From contig NZ_CP007130.1 in assembly GCF_000522985.1 (NCBI RefSeq), positions 976,504 to 1,040,503 on the forward strand: a stretch of DNA of 64,000 bases, given 5' to 3'. Source of the stretch: Gemmatirosa kalamazoonensis (lineage in GTDB: Bacteria; Gemmatimonadota; Gemmatimonadetes; Gemmatimonadales; Gemmatimonadaceae). The notes beneath the pieces were generated by a model, which ran no database searches, had not been told where the DNA came from, and saw only the letters and a program-made list of their open reading frames with translations. Both the position numbers and the translations under genes were made by a program. Positions within the stretch are counted from its first letter, which is position 1. Every line of letters begins with the position of its first letter. This document shows, one piece after another, positions 55,776 to 64,000 of this stretch.

Positions 55776-55984
55776 TTGAACGGCGGAGGACGCAGAGGGC
55801 CGCAGAGGACTGTCCTCTTTGATCGAACCACAGGTCCGAGGTGCTGGGCGAGTACAACTGGGGATCCAACGGCGATGAACAGGATCTCGAGATCTTTGCA
55901 ATCGCACTTGGATCCCCAGAGTACTCGCCTGCCACCTCGCCCCATCGGTGTTCTCTGCGGCCCTCTGCGGCCCTCTGCGGTTCA
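55776..55984. repeat. hairpin repeat element, copy 2 (core GATCTCGAGATC), most complete
   Basis: Outer arms 55776-55810 and 55950-55984 are complementary GCAGAGGGCC arrays. The inside 55838-55938 is itself a long hairpin: GAGGTG/CACCTC, GGCGAGTAC/GTACTCGCC, GGGGATCCAA/TTGGATCCCC, GCGAT/ATCGC around a centre GATCTCGAGATC (55883-55894). The core matches copy 1 at 26.0-26.1 kb; the outer-arm units match the repeat at 37.8 kb. Confidence 0.88.
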
Positions 55985-56007
55985 TTCACAAGGCAAGGGC
56001 CGCATCG

Positions 56008-56235
56008 TTAGGCCCCGTCCGCCTGCGCCCGCAGCTCGATGTCCGCGAGCAGCCGCGCGACCTCGTAGCGCCGCCGCTTCTCGGCCGCGTCGGGCTCGGG
56101 GCTCGCGGGGCCGGCGATCTCGTCGACGTCCTCAGGGAGCACGACGGCGGCGATGCGGCGGCCGTCCTCGAGGGTGCGCTCGAAGACGAAGGTCCCGTCG
56201 GGGGTCTGGGTGCAGTTCGGGTCGTGGAAGGACAT
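56008..56235 (-). CDS. small hypothetical protein, 75 aa
   Basis: From ATG 56235: SFHDPNCTQTPDGTFVFERT, LEDGRRIAAVVLPEDVDEIA, then a charged helix (DAAEKRRRYEVARLLADIEL). Mixed strand/helix composition and a sensible pI make a real gene likely. One Cys. No family recognised. Upstream extension to 56328 is Arg-rich and rejected. It is followed by the hairpin element and preceded by the MHS transporter gene in the same direction (49-bp gap). Confidence 0.55.
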   Translation of the reverse strand: MSFHDPNCTQTPDGTFVFERTLEDGRRIAAVVLPEDVDEIAGPASPEPDAAEKRRRYEVARLLADIELRAQADGA

Positions 56236-56284
56236 CGACCGCCGTGCGCAGCAAGCCCGGTACCGTCGTCGCGCCGGAGCGCGG

Positions 56285-57577
56285 TCACGCCACCCGCGCC
56301 AGGTCGGTGCCCGCCGTCTCGCGCGCACGCCAGAGCGCGACCAGCCCCGGCAGCGCCATCGCCGCGGCGTACGCCGACACCGGCACCGTCGAGCCGAAGC
56401 GGCCGAGCAGCGCGACCCCGATGAGCGGCGCCACGGCCCCGGCGCCGACCGTGGCGAGCTGGTAGCCGACGGAGAAGCCGGTGTAGCGCGCCGCGGTCGG
56501 GAACAGCTCGACGAAGAACGCCGACATGCCGCCGACGATGACGCCGTGCACGAGCCCCCCGACCGCCGCCGCGCCCAGCACCGCGGCCTCGCTCCCTCGC
56601 GCGCACACCGGAAAGAGCACGAACGCCCACACCGCGGCGCCGGCGAGGCCTAACGCCGTGACCGGCCGACGGCCCACGCGGTCCGAGAGCGCCCCCGCGG
56701 CGAAGATGGCGCCGACCTCCACCACCGACGACACGAGCGTGCCGCCGAGGGCGAGCGCGCGCGGGCGGTGCAGCACGCGCGTCACGTACACGACGAAGAA
56801 CGTCGTGAAGACGTAGAACAGCGCGTTCTCGCCCGCCTTCACGAACAGCACCGTGAGCATCGCCCGCCAGTGCTCGGCGAGCGTGCCGCCCAACGAGAGA
56901 CGCGGCCGCCCGGCGCGGCGGGCGACGTACGCGCGGTAGAGCGGCGACTCCTCGACGCGCCGCCGCACCCACACGCCGACGACGATGAGCAGCCCCGAGG
57001 CCACGAACGCGACGCGCCACCCCCACGCGACGAACCGCGCCTCGCCGAGGGTGGCGCCGAGCAGCGCGAGCATGCCGGCGGAGAGCAGGTTGCCGACCGC
57101 ACCGCCGATCATCGGCCACGCGCTCCACAAGCCGCGCCGCTCGCGGCTCAACGTTTCCGTCACGAGCAGCAGCGCGCCCCCGACCTCACCGCCGACGGCG
57201 ACGCCCTGCAGCAGTCGGAGAAGCACGAGCAGCGCCGGCGCGGCGAGGCCGATCGTCGCGTACGTCGGTACGAGCCCGACGGCGACCGTCGCGAGCCCCA
57301 TGAGGACGAGGCTCCACACGAGCGCGCGCTTGCGCCCCACGCGGTCGCCGAGGATGCCGAACACGATGCCGCCGACGGGACGCGTCACGAAGCCGACGGC
57401 GTAGGTCATGAGCCCGAGCAGCACGCCGACGAGCGGCTCGACGCGCGGGAAGAACGCGCGGTCGAACACGAGCGCCGCGGCCGACGCGAACACGAAGAAG
57501 TCGTACCACTCGATGATCGTCCCGACGGAGCTCGCCGCGCGGAGCGTTCGCTCCGCCTGCGTGGAGGTCGAAGTCAT
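56285..57577 (-). CDS. MFS transporter, metabolite:H+ symporter (MHS) family
   Basis: 430 residues with 12 predicted helices. The MHS signature [20 protein letters not shown] opens helix 1, [18 protein letters not shown] is the loop 2-3 motif, [20 protein letters not shown] is helix 4, and [19 protein letters not shown] is the repeat in the second half. Family members (ShiA, ProP, PcaT, dicarboxylate and aromatic-acid porters) import organic acids with protons. It diverges from the aromatic-CoA operon across a hairpin repeat, so an aromatic acid is a reasonable guess for the substrate, but the sequence alone does not show it. Confidence 0.9.
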   Translation of the reverse strand: MTSTSTQAERTLRAASSVGTIIEWYDFFVFASAAALVFDRAFFPRVEPLVGVLLGLMTYAVGFVTRPVGGIVFGILGDRVGRKRALVWSLVLMGLATVAVGLVPTYATIGLAAPALLVLLRLLQGVAVGGEVGGALLLVTETLSRERRGLWSAWPMIGGAVGNLLSAGMLALLGATLGEARFVAWGWRVAFVASGLLIVVGVWVRRRVEESPLYRAYVARRAGRPRLSLGGTLAEHWRAMLTVLFVKAGENALFYVFTTFFVVYVTRVLHRPRALALGGTLVSSVVEVGAIFAAGALSDRVGRRPVTALGLAGAAVWAFVLFPVCARGSEAAVLGAAAVGGLVHGVIVGGMSAFFVELFPTAARYTGFSVGYQLATVGAGAVAPLIGVALLGRFGSTVPVSAYAAAMALPGLVALWRARETAGTDLARVA

Positions 57578-57588
57578 CCGGTGAAGCT

Positions 57589-57673
57589 AGGGCACGAGGG
57601 CACGAGGGCAGGAGGGCAGGAGGGCAGGAGTCATCGCCTCTCGTGCCCTCCTGCCCTCGTGCCCTCCTGCCCT
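57589..57673. repeat. GGGCAGGA/GGGCACGA-unit hairpin repeat, copy 2
   Basis: Left arm 57589-57630 and right arm 57638-57673, units GGGCACGA and GGGCAGGA, short loop. It lies between divergent genes and ends 5 bp before the ATG at 57679, where an SD would be. Same unit family as the copy at 47.5 kb. Confidence 0.85.
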
Positions 57674-57678
57674 GTAGT

Positions 57679-60036
57679 ATGAACCCCGTGAGAGTCGTGA
57701 TCGTCGGCGGCGGCCCGGCGGGCCTGTACACCGCGCTGCTGCTCAAGCGCGCGGACCCCGCGCACGACGTCACGGTGGTGGAGCGCAACCGTGCCGACGA
57801 CACGTTCGGGTGGGGCGTCGTGTTCTCCGATCAGACGCTCGAGAACTTCCGCGCCGCCGACGAGCCGACGTTCCGCGCGATCACCGAGCACTTCGCGCAC
57901 TGGGACGACATCGACGTCGTGATCCGCGGGCGCCGCATCACGTCGGGCGGACACGGGTTCAGCGGCATCGCGCGGCGCACGCTGCTCCACATCCTCCAGC
58001 AGCGCGCCCGCGAGCTCGGCGTCGACCTCCGCTTCTGCACGGAGGTGCCCGACGGCGACCCGGCGGCGATCGGGCTCACCGACGCGGACGTGATCGTCGC
58101 GGCGGACGGCGTGAACAGCGGGGTGCGCGCGCGCCACGCCGCGGCGTTCGCGCCCGACCTCGACGTGCGCACGAACCGGTTCGTGTGGCTCGGCACGAGG
58201 TTCCCGTTCGACGCGTTCACGTTCTACTTCGTGGAGAACGCGCACGGCGTCTTCCAGGCGCACTGCTACCGCTTCGAGGAGGGGGCGTCGACGTTCATCG
58301 TCGAGTGCGACGAGCGGTCGTGGCGCGCCGCGGGGCTCGACGCGGCGGACGCCGGTGAGACGGTACGCGCGTGCGAGGCGCTGTTCGCCGAGTGGCTCGA
58401 CGGGCACCCGCTGCTGTACAACGGCGCGCGCGCGGCGTCGCCGTGGGAGCGGTTCACGCGCGTGCGCACCGCGCGGTGGCACCACGACAACGTCGTCCTC
58501 GTCGGCGACGCGGCGCACACCGCGCACTTCTCCGTCGGGTCGGGCACCAAGCTCGCGATGGAGGACGCGATCGTGCTGGCGCGCGAGCTGTCGTCCACGA
58601 CCGACCTCGCGTCGGCGTTCGCGCGCTACCAGGACGAGCGGATGACCGAGGCGCTGCGGCTGCAGAACGCGGCGCGCAACTCGATGGAGTGGTTCGAGCA
58701 CGTGCGGCGCTACGTGCATCTGCCGCCGGAGCAGTTCGCGTACTCGCTGCTCACGCGCAGCCAGCGGGTGAGCCATGAGAATCTCCGCCTGCGGGACCCG
58801 TCGTACGTCGCGGGCGTGGAGCGGTGGTTCGCCGGAGTGAGCGTAGAGCGTGGAGCGTGGAGCGTGGAGGGGACCGACGAGCGCTTCACGCTCCACGCCC
58901 CACGCTCCACGCTCACCGTCCCGCCGATGTTCACGCCGTTCACGCTGCGCGGGATGACGTTGTCGAATCGGATCGTCGTCTCTCCGATGGACATGTACAG
59001 CGCCGTGGACGGTACGCCGAACGACTTCCACCTCGTGCACCTCGGCGCGCGCGCGCTCGGCGGCGCGGCGCTCGTGATGACGGAGATGGTCTGCGTGTCG
59101 CCCGATGCGCGCATCTCGCTCGGCTGCACGGGGCTGTACCGCGACGAGCACGTCGCGCACTGGCGCCGCGTGGTGGCGTTCGTGCACGAGTGGACGCCGG
59201 CGAAGATCTGCCTGCAGCTCGGCCACTCGGGGCGCAAGGGCTCCACGCGGCTGCCGTGGGAGGACGGGGGCGCCGACGCGCCGTTAGGCAGCGACGCGGC
59301 GTGGGAGTGCGTGGGGCCCTCGGCGGTGTCGTACAACGCGCTGCAGCCGCCGCCGCGCGAGATGACGCGCGCCGACATGGACGCCGTCCGCGACGCGTTC
59401 GTGCGCGCGACGCGCCTGGGGCTCGACGCGGGATTCGACATGATCGAGCTGCACGCGGCGCACGGCTACCTGCTCTCGAGCTTCCTCACGCCGGTGAGCA
59501 ACCGCCGCACCGACGCGTACGGCGGCTCGCTCGAGAACCGGCTGCGCTTTCCGCTCGAGGTGTTCCGCGCCATGCGCGACGCGTGGCCCGCCGATCGCCC
59601 GATGTCGGTGCGCGTCTCGGCCACCGACTGGGTCGAGGAGGGGATCACGGCCGAGGAGTCCGTGGCGATCGGACGCGCGTTCGTCGACGCGGGGGCCGAC
59701 ATCATCCACGTCTCCACGGGGCAGACGACGAGCGGCGCGACGCCGGTGTTCGGCCGGCTGTGGCAGACGCCGTACAGCGACGCGATCCGCAACGAGGCCC
59801 GCGTGCCGACGATCGCCGTCGGCAACGTGACGGAGCCCGACCAGGTGAACGCGATCGTCGCCGCGGGACGCGCGGATCTCGTCGCGATCGGCCGGCCGCA
59901 CCTCAGCGACCCGCAGTGGACGCTGCACGCCGCGGCGGAGCTGGGCTACGCGGGCGTCGAGTGGCCGCGCCAGTACTACCTCGGGCGCGTGCAGCTCGAG
60001 CGCGAGACGGAGCGGCGGCGGGGCGCGTCACGATGA
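57679..60036 (+). CDS. bifunctional 2-aminobenzoyl-CoA (or salicylyl-CoA) monooxygenase/reductase
   Basis: 785 residues from ATG 57679. The N-terminal half (1-385) is a class A flavin monooxygenase: [20 protein letters not shown], the mid-motif [17 protein letters not shown], and [20 protein letters not shown]. The C-terminal half (about 415-780) is an Old Yellow Enzyme-type reductase: [73 protein letters not shown]. This fusion is known from the aerobic 2-aminobenzoyl-CoA route, where it hydroxylates and then reduces the ring; close relatives are annotated as salicylyl-CoA 5-hydroxylase. The linker 387-413 is encoded by an inserted hairpin repeat. First gene of a coupled operon (ATGA at 60033). 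Confidence 0.9.
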   Translation: MNPVRVVIVGGGPAGLYTALLLKRADPAHDVTVVERNRADDTFGWGVVFSDQTLENFRAADEPTFRAITEHFAHWDDIDVVIRGRRITSGGHGFSGIARRTLLHILQQRARELGVDLRFCTEVPDGDPAAIGLTDADVIVAADGVNSGVRARHAAAFAPDLDVRTNRFVWLGTRFPFDAFTFYFVENAHGVFQAHCYRFEEGASTFIVECDERSWRAAGLDAADAGETVRACEALFAEWLDGHPLLYNGARAASPWERFTRVRTARWHHDNVVLVGDAAHTAHFSVGSGTKLAMEDAIVLARELSSTTDLASAFARYQDERMTEALRLQNAARNSMEWFEHVRRYVHLPPEQFAYSLLTRSQRVSHENLRLRDPSYVAGVERWFAGVSVERGAWSVEGTDERFTLHAPRSTLTVPPMFTPFTLRGMTLSNRIVVSPMDMYSAVDGTPNDFHLVHLGARALGGAALVMTEMVCVSPDARISLGCTGLYRDEHVAHWRRVVAFVHEWTPAKICLQLGHSGRKGSTRLPWEDGGADAPLGSDAAWECVGPSAVSYNALQPPPREMTRADMDAVRDAFVRATRLGLDAGFDMIELHAAHGYLLSSFLTPVSNRRTDAYGGSLENRLRFPLEVFRAMRDAWPADRPMSVRVSATDWVEEGITAEESVAIGRAFVDAGADIIHVSTGQTTSGATPVFGRLWQTPYSDAIRNEARVPTIAVGNVTEPDQVNAIVAAGRADLVAIGRPHLSDPQWTLHAAAELGYAGVEWPRQYYLGRVQLERETERRRGASR
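58837..58916. repeat. GAGCGTGGA-unit hairpin repeat inside a coding sequence
   Basis: Left arm from 58837 (units GAGCGTGGA), right arm to 58916 (units CACGCTCCA), complementary. It is read in frame as residues 387-413 of the monooxygenase/reductase, exactly in the linker between its two enzyme domains. Confidence 0.85.
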
Positions 60037-62734
60037 CCATCACCGGTCCCCTGCGGTCGTCGCTCGCCGGCCGCTACGCCGTGGAGCGCGAGATCGGTCG
60101 CGGCGGCATGGCGACGGTGTACCTCGCGCGCGACCTGCGGCACGACCGGCTCGTCGCGCTCAAGGTGCTCGACCCCGAGCTCGGCGCGGTGCTCGGCGCC
60201 GGTCGATTCCTGGGCGAGATCAAGACGACGGCGGGGCTGCAGCACCCGCACCTGCTCCCACTGTTCGACAGCGGCGAGGCGGACGGGCTGCTGTTCTACA
60301 CGATGCCGTTCGTCGACGGCGAGAGCCTGCGCGCGCGCCTCGATCGCGAGCGGCAGCTGCCGGTGGCGGAGGCCGTGCGCATCGCCGCGGCGGTCGCGGA
60401 CGCGCTGGAGCACGCGCACCGGCGCGGCGTGGTGCATCGCGACCTCAAGCCCGAGAACGTGCTGCTCGACCGCGACGGCCACGTGCTCGTCGCCGACTTC
60501 GGCATCGCGCTCGCCGTGTCGCGCGCCGGCGGGGCGCGGGTCACGCAGACCGGGCTGTCGTTGGGCACCCCGCAGTACATGAGCCCCGAGCAGGCCGCCG
60601 CCGACCGCGCGCTCGACGCGCGCTCGGACGTGTACTCGTTAGGCGCCGTGGCCTACGAGATGCTCGCCGGCGAGCCGCCGCACGTCGGGCCGACGGTGCA
60701 GGCGATCGTGGCGCGCGTGCTCACGGAGACGCCGCGCGACCTGCGCCTGCTGCGGCCCGCGGTGCCGGAGCCGGTCGCGCGGGCGGTCGCGCGCGCGCTG
60801 GAGAAGCTGCCCGCCGACCGATGGCAGACGGCGCGCGAGTTCGGCGAGGCGCTGCGGGCGGGCGAGGACACGCCGGTCCCGGGCGCGCCGCCCCGCGCGC
60901 CGGCCGTTAGGCGGCGGCGCGACCCGCTCGTGCTCGCGCTGGCCGCGACGAGCGTGGCGTCGTTAGGCCTCGCGGCGTGGGGGTGGCGGCGCGCGCTCGC
61001 GCGGCCCGAGGCGGCGCCGGCGCGCTTCGTCCTCGCGCCGCCGGCGGGGCTGCGGCTCGACGCGCCGTCGAGCGCCCCGGTGATCGTCGCGCCCGACGGC
61101 GGCGCACTGCTGTTCAGCGCGGCCGCGCCCGGCGCGAGGCGCATGCTCTATTACCGGCCCCTCGCGGAGCTGGCCCCACGGCCGCTCGCCGGCACCGAGG
61201 ACGCCGCCAGCCCCGCGTTCTCGCCCGACGGACGCCGCGTGGCGTTCTTCGTCGGCCTCACGCTGCGCACGGTGTCGGTCGGCGGCGGCGACGTGACCGA
61301 CGTGGCGACGGTGCGGTCGTGGCACTCGGGCATCGCGTGGACGCGCGCGGGTGAGCTGGTCTTCGGCTCCGAGCAGGGGCTGTGGCGCGTCCCCGCGACG
61401 GGCGGCACGCCCACGCCGCTCACGCGCGTGGACACGACCCGCGGCGAGGTGTCGCACTGGATGCCCCGGCCGCTCCCCGACGGAACGTCGCTCGTGTACG
61501 CCGTCTCTCGCTCCGGTGCCGCGAATCCCGCGAGCCTGAGCCTCGTGTCGCTGGCGACGGGCGAGACCACGCCGTTGGACGTGAGCGCATACGCGCCGTT
61601 AGGCACCCGCGGCGCGTGGCTCCTCGTCGAGCGGCGCGACGGCGTCACGGGGAGCATCGCGGCGGTGCCGTTCGACGCGCGGCGCCGACGGGTCGGGACG
61701 ACGTCGGTGACGCTCGCGCAGGGGCTGACGTTCCGGACGACCGTCGGGCTGAACGCGTCGCTCGCCGACGACGGCTCGCTGGTGTACACGCGCGGCGTGC
61801 CGGGCCGCCGACTGGCGATCACCGACGCCGGCGGCGCGATCACCGCGACGTTCCCGGAGACGCGCGGCTTCTTCGACCCGCACGTGTCGCCCGACGGGCG
61901 GCGCGTCGCGGTCGTCGTGGCCGAAGCGGGCGGCGCCGACGCGCCGACGGCCGACGTGTGGGTCTACGACGTGGGGTCGGAAACACCCAGCCGGCTCACC
62001 GCCGGACAGCTCGTGCGCTACGTCGCGTGGGCGCCCGGCGGGACGCGGCTCGTCTACGTGCAGAACCCCGTGCGCGGACCGTCGGAGATCTGGACGGTGT
62101 CCGGCGACGGCAGCGGCGCGGCCGAACGGCTCTACGCCGCGCCCGAGGGGGTCCGCATCCAATCGCCGCCGTCGTACGTCGACGACGGACGCGCCGTGAT
62201 CTTCGAGGCCATCGACCAGCGCACCCGGCGGCACGAGATCTGGCGCGTGCGCCTCGACTCCGCCGGCGGTGCCGCGGGCGCGCCGCTCCTGCGCTCGCCG
62301 TTCGACCTCGAGGACCCGCAGGTCTCGCCCGACGGCCGTTGGCTCGCCTACAGCTCCGACGAGACGGGGCAGCTGGAGGTGTACGTCCGCGCATACCCCG
62401 CGCTCGACCGGCGCGTGCGCATCTCCGCGGCGGGCGGCATCGCGCCGACGTGGGCGTCGGACGGGCGGCGGCTGTTCTATCAGGAGTCCGAGACGAGCGG
62501 CGGCCTCCTCGCCGCCGCGGTCGCGGCGGCGAGCGGGTCGCTCGCGGTGACGGAGCGTCGCGAGGTGCTGGCCACGTCGGGTGGCGAGCGGCCGATCGCC
62601 GGGTGGGGGACTACGACGTGCGGCCCGGCGGCGCGGGGTTCGTCCTCGTCCGCCCGGTCGAGGAGCGCGGCCAGGAGCTCGTGCTCGTGCAGCACTGGGA
62701 CCGCGAGCTGCGCGCACGCGCCGGCGGACGATGA
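60033..62734 (+). CDS. Ser/Thr protein kinase with TM helix and TolB-like beta-propeller, one-base frameshift near 3' end
   Basis: Kinase domain about 13-280: [54 protein letters not shown] single membrane helix follows (about 300-320), then a beta-propeller of TolB/WD40-like blades outside ([50 protein letters not shown]). The main frame runs on to 62762 with a nonsense end, whereas [20 protein letters not shown] and the natural ending lie in the frame that stops at 62734. One extra G in the run 62605-62609 restores a 900-residue protein. That stop overlaps the next gene by 4 bp (ATGA), which supports the repaired frame. Both ends are coupled to catabolic genes. Confidence 0.88.
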
Positions 62735-63543
62735 CGGACCGGGAGACCCTCGACATGCCTAACGACGACCCGTACCTGCGCGGCAAGCACGCGATCGTGA
62801 CCGGCGGCAGCCGCGGCATCGGCGCCGCGATCGCCGCCGAGCTGGCCCGCGCCGGCGCCGACCTCACCATCCTGGCGCGCTCCACCGCGCGCCTCGACCA
62901 GCAGGCCGAGCGCCTCCGGGCGCTCGGCGCGCAGGTGACGGCGCTCGAGTGCGACATCGCCGAGGAGGCGAGCGTGCGCGCCTGCTTCGCGCGCGCCCGC
63001 GACGAGCGCGGCGACGCGTACGTGCTCGTGAACAACGCCGGCATGGCGGAGGCGGCTCCGTTCGGCGCGACGTCGCGCGAGCTGTGGGACCGCACGCTCG
63101 CCGTGAACCTCACGGGCGTGTTCACCTGCACGCAGCAGGTGCTGCCCGCCATGCTGCGGGCGCGCGCCGGCCGCGTGGTGAACGTGGCGTCGACGGCGGG
63201 GCTCCGCGGCTACAAGACGATGTCCGCGTACTGCGCGTCGAAGCACGGCGTGGTCGGCCTCACGCGCGCGCTCGCCGCCGAGACGGCGAAGCACGGCGTG
63301 ACGGTGAACGCCGTGTGCCCCGGCTACGTCGCGACCGACATGACCGAGCACGCGGTGTCGAACGTGGTGCGCGCACTCGGCAAGTCGGAGGAGGACGCGC
63401 GAGCGATGATCGTCGGCACGGTGCCGCGCGGCTCGCTCATCACGCCGGAGGAGGTCGCGAGCGCCGTCCTCTGGCTCTGCCGGCCGGAGGCGGGCGCCGT
63501 GAGCGGCGTGGCGCTGCCGATCGCCGGAGGAGAGATGCCGTGA
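62731..63543 (+). CDS. SDR-family 3-hydroxyacyl-CoA/aromatic-pathway dehydrogenase
   Basis: 270 residues from ATG 62731, overlapping the repaired kinase stop by 4 bp; ATG 62755 is the alternative. Classical [35 protein letters not shown], the catalytic Ser in [10 protein letters not shown] and the YCASK (Tyr and Lys) in [20 protein letters not shown], then [18 protein letters not shown]. It probably oxidises a 3-hydroxyacyl-CoA intermediate after ring cleavage in the pathway of the first gene. It overlaps the enoyl-CoA hydratase gene by 4 bp (GTGA). Confidence 0.88.
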   Translation: MTDRETLDMPNDDPYLRGKHAIVTGGSRGIGAAIAAELARAGADLTILARSTARLDQQAERLRALGAQVTALECDIAEEASVRACFARARDERGDAYVLVNNAGMAEAAPFGATSRELWDRTLAVNLTGVFTCTQQVLPAMLRARAGRVVNVASTAGLRGYKTMSAYCASKHGVVGLTRALAAETAKHGVTVNAVCPGYVATDMTEHAVSNVVRALGKSEEDARAMIVGTVPRGSLITPEEVASAVLWLCRPEAGAVSGVALPIAGGEMP

Positions 63544-64000
63544 GCGACATCTGGCCGCACCACTTCGCGTGGCGAGTCGAGGGACGCGTCGGCGTCGTCA
63601 CGTTCGACCGCCGGAGCGCAAGAATCCCCTCACGTTCGAATCCTATCGCGAGCTCACCGACACGTTCGTCGCGCTGCGCGAGGCGCGCGACGTGCGCGCG
63701 GTCGTGCTCACGGGCGCGGAGGGCAACTTCTGCTCCGGCGGCGACGTGCACGAGATCATCGGCCCGCTCGTCGCCATGAAGCGCGCCGGCGACGACGCCG
63801 GGCTGCTCGCGTTCACGCGCATGACGGGCGACCTCGTGAAGGCGATGCGCGCCTGCCCGCTGCCGATCGTCGCCGCGGTGGACGGCGCGTGCGCGGGCGC
63901 GGGCGCGATCCTCGCCATGGCGAGCGATCTGCGCATCGGCACGGCGCGCAGCCGCGTCGCGTTCCTGTTCGCGCGCGTCGGGCTCTCCGGCGCCGACATG
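63540..64000 (+). CDS. enoyl-CoA hydratase/isomerase (crotonase) family, 5' part, one-base frameshift, runs off the window
   Basis: GTG 63540 opens [20 protein letters not shown]. After TFDR the frame breaks; adding one C in the CC at 63611-63612 gives the expected [20 protein letters not shown], and the crotonase sequence then runs to the window edge: [20 protein letters not shown] (oxyanion hole), [20 protein letters not shown] and [19 protein letters not shown]. Family members hydrate enoyl-CoA in beta-oxidation-like steps. It is the fourth gene of the coupled operon; more catabolic genes are expected downstream. Whether the break is real or an assembly error is unknown. Confidence 0.82.

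Noticed and set aside
58824..60032. Plus-strand frame running into the kinase from inside the monooxygenase/reductase
   Set aside because: Only the part from 60033 encodes a kinase; the earlier part is an out-of-frame shadow of the reductase domain.

Overview
The window is a G+C-rich bacterial chromosome segment, by eye a little over 70% G+C. It most resembles a soil Gemmatimonadota genome of the Gemmatirosa/Gemmatimonas kind. That placement is inferred from gene content: five ADOP-type (orphan, duplicated MacB-like) permeases, four of them with PadR regulators; large Ser/Thr kinases with extra domains; RCC1-repeat lipoproteins; and frequent GTG starts with few Shine-Dalgarno sites. I saw no rRNA, tRNA, CRISPR array, integrase, transposase or phage structural gene.

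Layout. 1-9.9 kb: tail of an ADOP permease, a PAS hybrid histidine kinase, a zinc-ribbon methyltransferase, an AraC-like regulator divergent from a tiny lipoprotein, a TPR protein, a beta-family protein, a frameshifted S41 peptidase and a small beta-barrel. 9.9-16.3 kb: a 1066-residue Ser/Thr kinase with a very long charged helix, and a divergent RCC1/Ig-like lipoprotein that ends at a strong terminator. 16.7-20.8 kb: HNH endonuclease, beta-lactamase-fold hydrolase, DUF2127 protein, then convergent psuG and a HAD phosphatase. 20.8-26.5 kb: AraC/PhyH pair, TetR regulator, GH43 glycosidase, an atypical SDR and a cupin. 26.6-32.9 kb and 41.2-47.5 kb: two mirror-image PadR-ADOP head-to-head modules. 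32.9-37.1 kb: a tight minus-strand operon (MarR, SRPBCC, DUF3052-like, membrane protein, unknown). 37.2-41.2 kb: secreted MsrB, nitrilase, DUF3108 protein, lipoprotein, Rrf2 regulator. 47.6-50.6 kb: four overlapping type IV pilin-like genes. 50.7-57.6 kb: M15 peptidase, amidase, DksA-like protein, purine permease, MHS transporter. 57.7 kb to the end: a translationally coupled operon for CoA-linked aromatic (probably 2-aminobenzoyl-CoA) breakdown with a Ser/Thr kinase gene inside it.

Three signals above the gene level stand out. (i) The octamer CGTTAGGC (or its complement) occurs at least 57 times, about 0.9 per kb, in both orientations. It lies inside genes, on stop codons and in a terminator loop. 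Density and placement recall DNA uptake sequences, and the window also carries a pilin operon. (ii) Several intergenic elements are inverted arrays of short units that fold into long hairpins. Two share a central palindromic core of about 60 bp, one is nested inside another, and one is in frame inside a coding sequence. (iii) Three genes (S41 peptidase, catabolic-operon kinase, enoyl-CoA hydratase) are each interrupted by one missing base in or near a G or C run, so assembly error must be excluded before calling them broken.
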